64,000 nt of DNA from JALOAD01 sp023228995 [NCBI: Candidatus Muiribacterium halophilum] (GTDB lineage Bacteria; Muiribacteriota; Muiribacteriia; Muiribacteriales): contig JALOAD010000007.1 in assembly GCA_023228995.1 (NCBI GenBank), positions 1-64,000 on the forward strand, read 5' to 3'. Positions within the stretch are counted from its first letter, which is position 1. The number at the start of each line of letters is the position of its first letter. Made by a program: the position numbers and the translations under genes. The notes under the pieces were generated by a model, which saw nothing but the letters and a program-made list of their open reading frames with translations, was not told the origin of the DNA and made no database searches. Below, in pieces: positions 37,545 through 46,843 of the stretch.

Positions 37545-38538
37545 CAGTAGCTGTCCTCCCTCTTGGAGTCCTGCTTAAAAAGCCAAGCTGAAGAAGATAA
37601 GGTTCATAAACCTCATATATGCTTCTTGACTCTTCACCAATACTCATAGCAATAGTATCAAGACTAACCGGACCAGAATTGTATTTTTCAATAATTGTAT
37701 TCATTATTTTTCTATCCATATAATCAAGTCCATTATTATCAATCTCAAGAATTTCAAGAGTTTTTTCCACAGCTTTTACATCAACTATATCATTACCAGA
37801 AGTTTCAGCATAATCTCTAACTCTTCGAAGTATTCTAAGCGTTATTCTTGGAGTTCCTCTGCCACAATTTGCCAGTTTTTCAGCAGCGTCATTATTAATT
37901 TTTATACCAAGTAAATCTGAATATCTTAATATTATTTGTTTCAATGCTTCTTTTTTGTAATAATCAAGTCTTATATGAATGCCAAACCTATCTCTTAATG
38001 GAGAAGAAAGCAATCCCGACATAGTTGTTGCACCAACTAAGGTGAATTTTTTTAAAGGAAGTCTCATAGATTTAGCAGTATTTGCCTTACCTATAAGAAT
38101 ATCAAGTTTAAAATCCTCCATAGCTGAATAAAGAACTTCCTCAACACTTCTATTAAGCCTATGTATTTCATCTATAAAAAGCACATCGTTTTCTTGAAGA
38201 TCTGTAAGAAGTTTTGCAATATCTCCAGTTTTTGTGAGAGTAGGACCTGATGTTATCTTAATAGTACTTTCAAGTTCACCTGCTATAATACTTGCTAAAG
38301 TTGTTTTACCTAATCCTGGTGGTCCAGAAAAAAGTATATGGTCTGGAGCATCTCCACGATTTTTTGCACCTTGAATAACAAGAGAAAGTTTTTCTTTATT
38401 AGATTTCTGACCTATAAATTGACATAATTTTTGAGGTCTAAGATTCAAGTCACCTTCATGATCAATTTCAGTAACTTTTTGAGGACTAACTATTCTATTT
38501 TCATCTTTTTTTTTACCTTTAAAACTCTCTTCTATCAT
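37516..38538 (-). CDS. ruvB: Holliday junction helicase RuvB
   Basis: A 340-residue AAA+ motor driving branch migration at Holliday junctions with RuvA. Walker A GPPGLGKT, Walker B FIDEIHR, sensor GATT, the arginine finger in SPLRDRFG and the C-terminal winged helix are all present. It follows ruvA by 14 bases and overlaps queH. Confidence 0.98.
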   Translation of the reverse strand: MIEESFKGKKKDENRIVSPQKVTEIDHEGDLNLRPQKLCQFIGQKSNKEKLSLVIQGAKNRGDAPDHILFSGPPGLGKTTLASIIAGELESTIKITSGPTLTKTGDIAKLLTDLQENDVLFIDEIHRLNRSVEEVLYSAMEDFKLDILIGKANTAKSMRLPLKKFTLVGATTMSGLLSSPLRDRFGIHIRLDYYKKEALKQIILRYSDLLGIKINNDAAEKLANCGRGTPRITLRILRRVRDYAETSGNDIVDVKAVEKTLEILEIDNNGLDYMDRKIMNTIIEKYNSGPVSLDTIAMSIGEESRSIYEVYEPYLLQLGFLSRTPRGRTATDAAKRYFSK

Positions 38539-38552
38539 TTAATATCCTTCTG

Positions 38553-39140
38553 TTAGACTACATTTTTCAATGCAAATGTCATAATTTTTTGTTCATCTTT
38601 TTCATCTTTAAATTCTTTTTCAATTTTTTTTATAACATTTTTTATATTTTTATCATCAAAACCCATATTTTTAAGCACATCTTTTACATAATCAAATTCA
38701 GATGCAACACTATTACTAATTTTATCGTCATCTATATCATCAAAGTTAATTTTACCCTTTAACTCAAGAATAATTCTCCCAGCACCTTTTTTGCCAATTC
38801 CCGATACTTTTGAAAGTGCTTGAATATCACCTTTAAGAATTATATTAGCAAAATCATCAGGTGTGAACATATCCATTATATTAAGAGCAGTTTTTGGTCC
38901 AATTTTTGAAATAGAAATAAGTGTTTTAAAAAGTTTCAACTGTTCTTCAAGAGGAAACCCAAAAAGTTCCATATCGTTTTCTTTAACAGAAAGATAAGTA
39001 AACACTTTTATTTCTTTGTTTAAATTCAAAAGATTAATTTGACTCGGAACCATACCAATATCATAACCAATACCATTACATTCAACAACAATTTGTTTTA
39101 AACTTTTATCTGTTAAAATTCCTTTAATATATCTATACAT
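38553..39140 (-). CDS. ruvA: Holliday junction DNA-binding protein RuvA
   Basis: A 195-residue RuvA, which binds four-way junctions and loads RuvB. The N-terminal OB fold (MYRYIKGILTDK, CNGIGYDIG), the helix-hairpin-helix pair (SKIGPKTALNIM, SKVSGIGKKGAGRIILELKGK region) and the C-terminal RuvB-binding domain are recognisable. It is 39 bases downstream of ruvC. Confidence 0.97.
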   Translation of the reverse strand: MYRYIKGILTDKSLKQIVVECNGIGYDIGMVPSQINLLNLNKEIKVFTYLSVKENDMELFGFPLEEQLKLFKTLISISKIGPKTALNIMDMFTPDDFANIILKGDIQALSKVSGIGKKGAGRIILELKGKINFDDIDDDKISNSVASEFDYVKDVLKNMGFDDKNIKNVIKKIEKEFKDEKDEQKIMTFALKNVV

Positions 39141-39179
39141 AAAAAAACCTCGATTTTTAGAAATGTTTTATTTTAAGAC

Positions 39180-39653
39180 TTAAAGACTCAAAGTATTAAT
39201 ATGTGTAATTGAAATCGCAATAGCATCGGCTACATCATCTGGTTTAGGTACACATTCAAGATTGAGTAATTTTGTTACCATTTCCTGAATATCTTTTTTG
39301 CTTGCTCTTCCATAACCTGTTATAGCTTGTTTTATCTCTAAAGGTGTATATTCTGATATTTTAAGCCCTGCTAAAACTCCCGCAAGAATAATAACTCCTC
39401 TTGCTTCAGATACTGCCATTACAGTTGTCGCATTTTTAAAAAAAAACAGTTTTTCAATAGCAAGTACATCAGGAGAATACTTATTTATAATAAATTGTAT
39501 ATTGTCAAAAATCTCTTTTAATCTAACTTCTTTAGTATTCTCCTTAGAAGTTGTAATTTGTCCATAAGTAATTACACAATAACTATCTTTTTTTTTTTCA
39601 ATAACAGAAAAACCCACAATAGCAGTACCTGGGTCTATTCCAAGAACCCTCAT
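39180..39653 (-). CDS. ruvC: Holliday junction resolvase RuvC
   Basis: A 157-residue endonuclease resolving Holliday junctions. Catalytic acidic residues occur in the expected places: GIDPGTA at the N terminus, AIEKLFF mid-protein and the DDVADAIAIS pair near the C terminus. The start overlaps the yebC stop (ATGA). Confidence 0.97.
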   Translation of the reverse strand: MRVLGIDPGTAIVGFSVIEKKKDSYCVITYGQITTSKENTKEVRLKEIFDNIQFIINKYSPDVLAIEKLFFFKNATTVMAVSEARGVIILAGVLAGLKISEYTPLEIKQAITGYGRASKKDIQEMVTKLLNLECVPKPDDVADAIAISITHINTLSL

Positions 39654-40399
39654 TCCTCAATCATTTCCATTATATCATCATCTATATCAAAATTTGCATA
39701 AACATCTTGAACATCATCATCATCCTCAAGATGGCTTATAAGTCTGAGAACTTTTTTTGCTCCATGTTCATCAAGTTTAATATAAGTTTGAGGAATCATT
39801 GTTATATCAGATTCTTCCATTTCAATTTCTTTATCTTCAAGAGCTTGTCTTACAGTTTCAAAATCTGAAGGGTCTGTAATTATTTCATAACTTGTTTCAT
39901 CAGTCTTAATATCTTCAGCACCATTTTCTAAAGCAATTTCCATAAGTTTTTCTTCATCAATTAATGATTTTTCAATACTTATATATCCTTTTTTATCAAA
40001 CATCCATGCAACACAACCGTTTTCACCTAAATTTCCACCAAATTTAGAAAAAAGATGCCTAATTTGAGCAGCTGTTCTGTTTTTATTATCTGTAAGACAT
40101 TGAACAATAACCGCAACACCTTCAGGACCATATCCTTCATAGGATAATTCAAAATATTCTTCTCCATCTCCGCTACCAACAGCTTTTTGAATTGCTCTTT
40201 TTATATTTTCATTAGGCATAGAAGCTTGTTTTGCTTTTCCAATAGCAAGCCTTAATTTTGCATTACTATCTGGATCATCACCACCTTCTTTTGCAGCAAT
40301 AACAATCATCTTTGCTATTTTAGAAAAAATTTTGCCAATTTTTTGATCTTTAGCACCTTTTTTATGTTTAACCTTACTCCATTTATTATGTCCTGACAC
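39650..40399 (-). CDS. YebC/PmpR-family regulator or translation factor
   Basis: A 249-residue YebC-family protein with the diagnostic start SGHNKWSKVKHKKGAKD and the ECLTDNKNRT-like region (here QCLTDNKNRTAAQIRH). Family members have been linked to DNA-binding regulation and, recently, to relief of ribosome stalling. Translation starts at GTG 40399 after AAAGGAGG. It heads the yebC-ruvC-ruvA-ruvB-queH-spoIID-helicase-nadB run. Confidence 0.94.
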   Translation of the reverse strand: MSGHNKWSKVKHKKGAKDQKIGKIFSKIAKMIVIAAKEGGDDPDSNAKLRLAIGKAKQASMPNENIKRAIQKAVGSGDGEEYFELSYEGYGPEGVAVIVQCLTDNKNRTAAQIRHLFSKFGGNLGENGCVAWMFDKKGYISIEKSLIDEEKLMEIALENGAEDIKTDETSYEIITDPSDFETVRQALEDKEIEMEESDITMIPQTYIKLDEHGAKKVLRLISHLEDDDDVQDVYANFDIDDDIMEMIEE

Positions 40400-40583
40400 A
40401 AAGCCTCCTTTCAGCCTTTAGTTCTATCATTTTAAAGAAAATTAAGGTTTTTTTCAACAACGATTCATTCTACACTGTTTTTCTGTACAAATAATATACC
40501 TGTATACCAGTATTAAAATATAAAATAAAACCTTATTGTGTTTCAATCATACTCTTTTAAATTGTTTTATAATGCTTAATAGT

Positions 40584-40612
40584 TTGATTTAGCCTTCTAT
40601 GTATGCTATTAT
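40584..40612 (+). promoter_or_regulatory. Promoter of the chemoreceptor gene
   Basis: TTGATT (40584-40589), 17-base spacer, TATTAT (40607-40612), followed by a 30-base leader with GGGAGG before the ATG at 40649. It looks like a housekeeping rather than a sigma28 promoter. Confidence 0.55.
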
Positions 40613-40648
40613 TAACGAAAATTTAATCGATAGAATGGGAGGGTTTTT

Positions 40649-42352
40649 ATGCAAGGAAGTGTTAAATCAAAACTTTTTACAATTTTGTTTGTTTTTATAA
40701 TATCATTTATTTTTATTAATATTGTATTTTTCAATACTATTAGCTTATTAACTCAAAACTCTATTTATATTGATAACAACAACAATACTGAAAAATTTTT
40801 CTTAGAAAAACTAAACGATCATTATAAATGGTCAAATGAACTTTTAAACCATATAAATCATTTAAATTCAACATCAAATGTACAGCTCGATTATAATAAA
40901 TGTTCTCTTGGTATTTTTTTAAATAGTAAAGAAATTGAAAATTTAAAAAATAACTTTCCAAAATCTATTCCTTATATTGAAAATATAAAAACACCACACA
41001 AGAATTTACATAATTCTGCCAAAAAAGTTTATAATGCAATAGATCTTAAAAGTCATAAAGATGCAATGAAAATATACGACTTAGAAGTAGAACCTAATCT
41101 TTTATTAATAAGAGAAAACCTTGCTAATATTAATAAAATACTATCTGATAAAAATCATAAAATTTTTGAAGATAATCTTAAAATGACTGAAAGTAGAAAA
41201 AATTTCATTAAAACTCTTACTTTTTCAATATTAATTGCAACATTCTTACTTGTATATTACTTTATTTCTGATATAACAAAAAGTATTAAACAACTTCATG
41301 AAAATATAAAAAGCATTTCATCTGGTGATGGAGATCTTACAAGAAGAATAAATTGTAATGGAAAAATCAAAGAATTTGCTCTTGTTTGTGAAGATATAAA
41401 CAGTTTTTTTGAAAAACTTCATAAAATAATTGGAACTATAATTTTATCTACTGAAAAAATAGATAATGTTAAATTAGAACTTTTTAAAATAATCGAAAAT
41501 TTAAAAAAAGGAATTACAGAAGAAAACAAATCTGTAAATTCAGTACATTCTTTAAGTAATGAGCTATCACTAATGTCATCTAATGTTTCTGAAAGTATGG
41601 AAAATCAGGTATCATCAATTAATTCAACAACAGCAGCAGTAGAAGAACTTGCAGCTTCAATTGAACAAGTATCTAAAAACTCTGATGAAGTATTTGCAAT
41701 ATCTCAAAAAACTTCTACAAAATCCCAAGAAAATTCTAATCAAATGAAAAAAACATTAGATTCAATGGATACAATTAGACAAAATTCAGAACAAATTCAA
41801 ACTATTATAACTGTAATTACAGAAATTGCAGAACAAACAAATCTACTCGCATTAAATGCAGCAATAGAAGCTGCAAGAGCAGGTCAACACGGTAAAGGAT
41901 TTGCAGTTGTAGCAGATGAAGTTAGAAAACTTTCAGAAAGAACAACCACTTCAGCAAAAGAAATAGAAACTCTTATAGAAAAAGCAGTAAAAAACATTAA
42001 AGACGCTTCTATACTTGCACATAATTCTGGTGCAGGAACACTTGAAATACTTGAAGATATAAATAATGTTACTCGACTTATATCTGAAATAACTTCTGCA
42101 ACAAAAGAAGAAAATGCAGCTAATTTTGAAATAGTACATTCAATGGAACAGCTTAGTAGCATTTCAGACACAATTAAAAATATTTCATCAGAACAGAATA
42201 CAAAAACTATTGAGATAAATAATTTTATTTCTGAAATATCAGAAATTTCAAATACAACAGTCTATATTACAGACAAACTTTCAGAAGCATCTGAAACAAT
42301 AAACAAAAATGTTGAAGATTTAAAAAAAATTGTATCAACATTTAAAGTTTAA
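40649..42352 (+). CDS. Methyl-accepting chemotaxis protein with extracytoplasmic CZB-like sensor
   Basis: A 567-residue chemoreceptor. TM1 is at about 8-30 and TM2 at about 185-207; between them is a sensor with the CZB pattern: H58 with W61 (HYKW), C85 in LDYNKCSLG, and H117/H121 (HKNLH). A HAMP follows (208-260), then the signalling domain with tip [21 protein letters not shown] domains bind zinc and are usually cytoplasmic; here the order of helices puts it outside. No other chemotaxis genes are in the window. The ligand could be zinc or hypochlorite-type oxidants by analogy, not shown here. Confidence 0.9.
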   Translation: MQGSVKSKLFTILFVFIISFIFINIVFFNTISLLTQNSIYIDNNNNTEKFFLEKLNDHYKWSNELLNHINHLNSTSNVQLDYNKCSLGIFLNSKEIENLKNNFPKSIPYIENIKTPHKNLHNSAKKVYNAIDLKSHKDAMKIYDLEVEPNLLLIRENLANINKILSDKNHKIFEDNLKMTESRKNFIKTLTFSILIATFLLVYYFISDITKSIKQLHENIKSISSGDGDLTRRINCNGKIKEFALVCEDINSFFEKLHKIIGTIILSTEKIDNVKLELFKIIENLKKGITEENKSVNSVHSLSNELSLMSSNVSESMENQVSSINSTTAAVEELAASIEQVSKNSDEVFAISQKTSTKSQENSNQMKKTLDSMDTIRQNSEQIQTIITVITEIAEQTNLLALNAAIEAARAGQHGKGFAVVADEVRKLSERTTTSAKEIETLIEKAVKNIKDASILAHNSGAGTLEILEDINNVTRLISEITSATKEENAANFEIVHSMEQLSSISDTIKNISSEQNTKTIEINNFISEISEISNTTVYITDKLSEASETINKNVEDLKKIVSTFKV

Positions 42353-42368
42353 TATTAAAAACAGTATA

Positions 42369-42409
42369 GAAACCGTGGAAGAACCGGGAAAATCTGGGGT
42401 TCGGGTTTC
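42369..42409 (+). other. Hairpin structure after the chemoreceptor gene
   Basis: Outer arms GAAACC (42369-42374) and GGTTTC (42404-42409) enclose inner arms GAACC and GGTTC. There is no T-run, so it is not a standard terminator, but it is the only structure at the gene's 3' end. Confidence 0.35.
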
Positions 42410-42421
42410 AGGAAAAAGTAT

Positions 42422-42736
42422 TTATGTTATAATTTCTATAGTTTTCTCTTCTCCAAATCTCTGATCTACATAGCATTCTACATACCATTCTTTTTCAACT
42501 TGAGTTCCAATATATGGAATTCCTGTCCACCCCATTGCATTGACTTTTTTCTTAAAACTTGTAGTTTTTGTCGGTCCCCAAGTAGTAGTATAAGTCAAGG
42601 TAATTTTTTACACAATATTCTCAATGCTATATTCCTTTATTTTAGGAAAATAAATAACAATTAATATTAGTTCAATTGCATTAAAAAAACCTAATATCCA
42701 AGCACTAATTTAACTAAAAAAAGATATTAATTTTAG
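42422..42736 (-). pseudogene. Decayed gene with in-frame stops
   Basis: One minus-strand frame gives a protein-like sequence over about 105 codons but carries two TAA codons (one at 42608-42610). The upstream piece has a clear membrane helix (ISAWILGFFNAIELILIVIY), the downstream piece is beta-like (TYTTTWGPTKTTSF ... MGWTGIPYIGTQ ... EWYVECYVDQRFGEE). No good start was found. It looks like the remnant of a small membrane or secreted protein gene. The rest of the 459 bases between the chemoreceptor and hcp holds the hairpin at 42369 and the hcp terminator. Confidence 0.45.
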
Positions 42737-42751
42737 AAAGGTGCAGACAGA

Positions 42752-42785
42752 ATTAAAAAAAAGCCCCGTTGAATCTCGGGGCTTT
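42752..42785 (-). terminator. Terminator of hcp
   Basis: Arms AAAGCCCCG (42760-42768) and CGGGGCTTT (42777-42785) with an 8-base loop; read on the minus strand the stem is followed by a T-run. It lies 27 bases beyond the hcp stop. Confidence 0.9.
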
Positions 42786-42811
42786 AAATAAAACTCTGAG
42801 GGGTTTCAGTT

Positions 42812-44440
42812 TTATATCAATTCAGCAATATCTTCATCAACACTTTTTATACCAGCAATACCAAAGTTTTCAACAAGAACATTAACTATATTTGGTGAAA
42901 GAAAAGCAGGAAGTGTTGGTCCAAGATGAATATTTTTAACACCTAAATGAAGCAATGCAAGAAGAACAATTACAGCTTTCTGTTCATACCATGCAATATT
43001 ATAAACTATAGGTAATTTATTGATATCATCAAGACCAAATATTTCTTTAAGTTTTAAAGCAATTACAGCAAGTGAATAAGAATCATTGCACTGACCAGCA
43101 TCAAGAATTCTAGGAATTCCACCTATATCACCAAGTGCAAGCTTATTATATCTATATTTAGCACATCCAGCGGTTAAAATAACTGTATCATCAGGTAGAG
43201 CCTGTGCAAATTCAGTATAATAATTTCTTGATTTCATTCTTCCATCACAACCAGCCATAACAACAAATTTCTTAATAGCTCCAGATTTAACAGCTTCAAC
43301 TACTTTATCAGCTAGAGCAAAAACTTGATTATGAGCAAATCCTCCTACAATTTTACCATTTTCAATTTCAACTGGAGATTTACATTTTTTAGCATGTTCA
43401 ATTATCTGAGAAAAATCTTTTTTTTGTCCAGGTTTTCTATCTGGAATATGAACACAACCAGAAAATCCCGATGAACCAGTTGTATAAATTCTATTTTTAT
43501 AACTTTCTCTTGGAGGAACAATACAGTTTGTTGTAAATAAAACAGGACCATTAAATGATTCAAATTCTTCAGTCTGTTTCCACCAAGCATTTCCGTAATT
43601 TCCAACAAAATGTTTATATTTTTTAAATTTAGGATAATAGTTAGCTGGAAGCATTTCACTATGAGTATAAACATCAACTCCAGTTCCTTCTGTTTGTTCA
43701 AGCAATTCTTCCATATCTTTAAGATCATGTCCTGATATTAAAATCCCAGGATTTCCTTTTACGCCAATATTAACTTCAGTTATCTCAGGATTGCCATAAC
43801 TTTCAGTATTAGCTTTATCAAGTAAAGCCATAGCACTAACACCAAACTTACCAGTTTCAAGCACTAAAGCTGTAAGTTCATCAGCATTAAGACTATTATC
43901 AAGAGTAGCTCTCATACCTTTATACATAAACTTAACAACATCATTGTCATCATAACCTAGATTATCAGCATGTTCTGCATAAGCTGCAATGCCTTTAATA
44001 CCATAAATCATAAGTTCTCTAAGAGATCTAACATCTTCATTTTCAGTACTTAAAACTCCAATGTTTTGAGCAAAATCATCATATTCTTCTTTAGAAACAT
44101 TCCAAGTAGCTGCTTTATTATCAGAAAATTTCACATTAGGAAATTTACTTTTTAATTCATCTCTATACTCAAGAGCTTTTAAAACTCTTTTTTCAAAAAC
44201 ATCTTTATCAAAATTAGCATTGGTAATAGTTGAAAATAAACTTTCTGTAAAAAATCTATCAATTTTTTTTAAATCATAATTATTTTTTCTAGCTTCTTCT
44301 TCAAAAATTGCAATACCTTTCAAAGCATACAGAAGAAGATCTTGTAATTTTGCAACATCTTCGGTCTTTCCACATACTCCTCTAACTGTACAACCTTTGT
44401 TTCCTGCTGCTTCCTGACACTGATAACAAAACATTCCCAT
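42812..44440 (-). CDS. hcp: Hybrid cluster protein (hydroxylamine reductase)
   Basis: A 542-residue Hcp, an iron-sulfur-oxygen cluster enzyme that reduces hydroxylamine in vitro and NO in vivo, protecting anaerobes from nitrosative stress. The N-terminal [4Fe-4S] ligands are C5, C8, C17 and C23; hybrid-cluster ligands lie in [26 protein letters not shown] and the [15 protein letters not shown] regions. GGAGG precedes the ATG. It is divergent from a CRP/FNR regulator with a palindrome between; a TAAAAT at 44600-44595 puts that palindrome near -41.5 of the hcp promoter, which fits activation. No hcr reductase is adjacent. Confidence 0.96.
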   Translation of the reverse strand: MGMFCYQCQEAAGNKGCTVRGVCGKTEDVAKLQDLLLYALKGIAIFEEEARKNNYDLKKIDRFFTESLFSTITNANFDKDVFEKRVLKALEYRDELKSKFPNVKFSDNKAATWNVSKEEYDDFAQNIGVLSTENEDVRSLRELMIYGIKGIAAYAEHADNLGYDDNDVVKFMYKGMRATLDNSLNADELTALVLETGKFGVSAMALLDKANTESYGNPEITEVNIGVKGNPGILISGHDLKDMEELLEQTEGTGVDVYTHSEMLPANYYPKFKKYKHFVGNYGNAWWKQTEEFESFNGPVLFTTNCIVPPRESYKNRIYTTGSSGFSGCVHIPDRKPGQKKDFSQIIEHAKKCKSPVEIENGKIVGGFAHNQVFALADKVVEAVKSGAIKKFVVMAGCDGRMKSRNYYTEFAQALPDDTVILTAGCAKYRYNKLALGDIGGIPRILDAGQCNDSYSLAVIALKLKEIFGLDDINKLPIVYNIAWYEQKAVIVLLALLHLGVKNIHLGPTLPAFLSPNIVNVLVENFGIAGIKSVDEDIAELI

Positions 44441-44478
44441 AAATCCTCCATTTTTTTAAAATTAATAAAAAGCTAATT

Positions 44479-44566
44479 AGCACTGCCATATGGCAGCAAT
44501 TATTAAGGCTTTGCCATGATATGACCTCATCACTAATTAAGCGCAAAGCACCGCTAATGTTTTTAT
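44479..44566. repeat. CTAAT-type hairpin repeat, locus 3
   Basis: Contains a perfect 14-bp palindrome CTGCCATATGGCAG (44483-44496) flanked by GCTAATTAG and followed by CACTAATTAAGCGC and GCTAATG. It lies in the hcp leader. It resembles loci near 0.3, 27.1 and 48.8 kb in having short hairpins separated by CTAATT. Confidence 0.45.
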
Positions 44567-44621
44567 CACTCCTCTAGTTCTTAACTCTATTCCAATTTTA
44601 GATTATTTTTTTGATATTGTA

Positions 44622-44637
44622 TGTAACATTTGTTACA
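44622..44637. promoter_or_regulatory. CRP/FNR-type palindromic operator
   Basis: TGTAACA (44622-44628), two bases, TGTTACA (44631-44637): perfect arms between divergent hcp and the regulator gene. It is 35 bases before the regulator ATG and centred about 41.5 bases before the inferred hcp start of transcription. Likely the site of the adjacent regulator. Confidence 0.65.
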
Positions 44638-44672
44638 ATTATTTAAACACCACTTATATACTAGGAGTTTAT

Positions 44673-45347
44673 ATGTTTAGGACACTGGTTCGAAGTTATA
44701 TATTCAAAAATATAAGCCCTGAAACGCTTGAAAAAGACTTTGAAAAAATAAATTACAAAATAGTAAAATACACAAAAAACTCAATAATAATGTATAGAGA
44801 TGATAATTGTAACAGTCTAGCAATACTTATTTCAGGCAATATAAAAACAGAAATGCAAGATATAAACGGAAATATAATACCATTTGAAAAATTCACTCCT
44901 ATTTCTGTAATTGCACCAGCGTTTTTATTTGGTATAAACAACAAATATCCGGTAGATATAATATGTGAAAGTGAAAATTCAGAAGTTTTATTTATATCAA
45001 AAGAAGATGTTATAAAATTAATGCATAAAAACAGCACATTTATGGTAAATTACATAGATGCAGTTTGTAATAAAGCATATTTTTTAACACAGAAAATAAG
45101 TTTTTCTTTTTTTTACAAAACAATATCCCAAAAATTTGCAAAATATCTCCTACAAAAAAAAGACGATAAAAAAGAATTAATAGAAATGACAGAAACAATA
45201 CAAGAAATAGCAGATTTATTTAATGTAACAAGACCATCCCTATCAAGAATAATCTCTGAATTTGTAAATGAAAAAATAATACGCAAAGAAAAACGAAATC
45301 TCATAAAAATTTTAGATTACAACAAACTCATACAAAAATTAGATTAA
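44673..45347 (+). CDS. CRP/FNR-family regulator, probable hcp regulator
   Basis: A 224-residue regulator with an N-terminal cyclic-nucleotide-type beta-roll (about 20-130), a dimerisation helix and a C-terminal winged helix (IQEIADLFNVTRPSLSRI). There is no FNR-type Cys cluster at the N terminus. Divergence from hcp and the shared palindrome suggest an HcpR-like NO/nitrosative-stress role; HcpR proteins sense NO through heme. A fifty-base segment at its 3' end is duplicated 3.3 kb downstream, where the terminator also lies, showing that DNA was inserted at this gene's end without breaking it. AGGAG precedes the ATG. Confidence 0.82.
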   Translation: MFRTLVRSYIFKNISPETLEKDFEKINYKIVKYTKNSIIMYRDDNCNSLAILISGNIKTEMQDINGNIIPFEKFTPISVIAPAFLFGINNKYPVDIICESENSEVLFISKEDVIKLMHKNSTFMVNYIDAVCNKAYFLTQKISFSFFYKTISQKFAKYLLQKKDDKKELIEMTETIQEIADLFNVTRPSLSRIISEFVNEKIIRKEKRNLIKILDYNKLIQKLD

Positions 45348-45349
45348 AA
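45302..45349 (+). repeat. 48-bp direct repeat, left copy (island boundary)
   Basis: Identical over 48 bases to 48639-48686. The left copy is the last 15 codons and stop of the CRP/FNR gene plus two bases. This is the pattern left by integration at a gene's 3' end. Confidence 0.92.
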
Positions 45350-46291
45350 TATAATAAAAAAAATATTCCACAAAGAATGAATTATTGAAGTATAAACAAC
45401 ATTTTTTTTCTTCAGATATACAATATTTAAGATTACTGCCAGAAAATAAAGTTGCATATAATTTATGATATTTTTATTTGCATGAACAAGTAAAAATATT
45501 ATGGGTGTAAGTAAAACCAATGCTAAATAATTCATTTTATCTTTTAATCCATCAAGTATAAGCTTTCTGAATACCAATTCTTCAATAATTGGTGATATTA
45601 ATACTATAGTTAAATAAGATAATAAATAACTTTTTTTTGTTAACAATGTAAGGATAAATACAATTGAAAAATAAATAAAAAATACTTTATTAAAATAAAG
45701 CTTTTTCAAGTTTATTTTTAAATCAAATATTTTTTTTAATATCAATATATCTATTACGAATATCATATAAAACAACAAATAATAGAAACTTGAAAGAAAT
45801 GCTTTTTCCTCTAATAAAATATTACAAATTGAATTTTCAAATCCAGGAAATATATCTGTAAAAAAAGAAACAATTTCTTTGTAATCATACGAAATATAAA
45901 AAAAAGAGATATTAAACATTATAATATCTCTTATCGAATACATAAAAATATTTAACAATACAAAATATCCAAGTTTTCTATAAATTTTTTTAAATCTAAA
46001 TAAATAAAACAATGAAATAATAAAAATATTAATTTGAATTATCAACAAAATTAAAGAATTTAATCTTAAACTATAAACATGAAAAAAAGCCGAGATTTCT
46101 TTTATAAATCCAAATATTACACTATAAAATATATAATATGTTATATTGAACAAAATATTATTTGTATAAATATTTATTCCAGAATACCCCGGTATATAAT
46201 TAAAAAAATCATTTAATTCACCTTGAATAACTAAGGCTAAAAAAAATAAGAATAATATTAAAATTATTCCTTTATATTTTATGACAACCAT
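45344..46291 (-). CDS. CPBP-family (CAAX-type) intramembrane protease
   Basis: A membrane protein of 315 residues from ATG 46291 (MVVIKYKGI), chosen because AAGG lies upstream and the longer frame lacks a site. It has about eight helices and the CPBP/ABI motifs in order: EELVFRK, FLLVHAN and HSLWN. Bacterial members mature peptides or give immunity to bacteriocins. The stop overlaps the end of the CRP/FNR gene by 4 bases, and the start overlaps the broken gene upstream by 20. It is part of the island bounded by 48-bp repeats. Confidence 0.82.
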   Translation of the reverse strand: MVVIKYKGIILILFLFFLALVIQGELNDFFNYIPGYSGINIYTNNILFNITYYIFYSVIFGFIKEISAFFHVYSLRLNSLILLIIQINIFIISLFYLFRFKKIYRKLGYFVLLNIFMYSIRDIIMFNISFFYISYDYKEIVSFFTDIFPGFENSICNILLEEKAFLSSFYYLLFYMIFVIDILILKKIFDLKINLKKLYFNKVFFIYFSIVFILTLLTKKSYLLSYLTIVLISPIIEELVFRKLILDGLKDKMNYLALVLLTPIIFLLVHANKNIINYMQLYFLAVILNIVYLKKKNVVYTSIIHSLWNIFFIIF

Positions 46292-46640
46292 AAGCTGTAC
46301 CTTCTTCTGAATTAAATATAACAAAATTATTTTTTGAATATTCATCTTCTCTATCTAATAAAAATATTGAATTGGCTTTTTTTATAATATTTATATCTTT
46401 TTTAAAAACTTCATTATTTCTTTGTAAAAAATTTACTATGATTTAATCTATCATAGTTTTCTTGATTTCATTTGAATAATAATTACATAATTTTTTATTT
46501 TTTAATTCAAAGCTTTCCTTACCCTTATTTTCCAAAAAAATATTTCCATAATCCAAGCTAAAACTAACAGTATCGTAAGCAATAGAGTTAGTTACAAAAA
46601 ATAACATCAAACTTAGTAAAACTAATACACTTTTTTTCAT
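46272..46640 (-). pseudogene. Secreted-protein gene broken by one in-frame TAA
   Basis: An ATG at 46640 with a signal peptide (MKKSVLVLLSLMLFFVTNSIAYD) opens a frame that hits TAA at 46443-46445 after 65 codons, then continues in the same frame for 56 codons (VNFLQRNNEVFKKDIN ... FVIFNSEEGTAYGCHKI) to a TAA at 46272. The second half is clearly protein-like and runs to the start of the protease gene. A nonsense mutation is the simplest reading; a sequencing error is possible. Family unknown. Genes encoding a small exported peptide plus a CPBP protease recall bacteriocin loci, but that is a guess. Confidence 0.6.
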
Positions 46641-46843
46641 AAACCTTTTCCTCCATATATTAAATATGGTTATATTATGAAAGTAGTAGCAGTATAAGTC
46701 AAATTGTTTTTTTTAATACAACAAATATTGTTGTACATAGAAAATAGGTTAAAATTGTTTAAAGCAAATCCCGGTTTAGAATCATGCCGGGACGACATTA
46801 TATTGATTTTTGTTTATTTAACTACAGGACTCAATTAGCGATT

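Noticed and set aside
44685-44710. tRNA T-loop-like GGTTCGAA
   Set aside because: It lies inside the CRP/FNR coding start and no cloverleaf could be formed around it.
42422-46640. TAA reassigned as a sense codon, because two frames continue past TAA
   Set aside because: TAA ends many intact genes in the window, and TGA and TAG also act as stops; only two short frames show internal TAA, so nonsense mutations are simpler.
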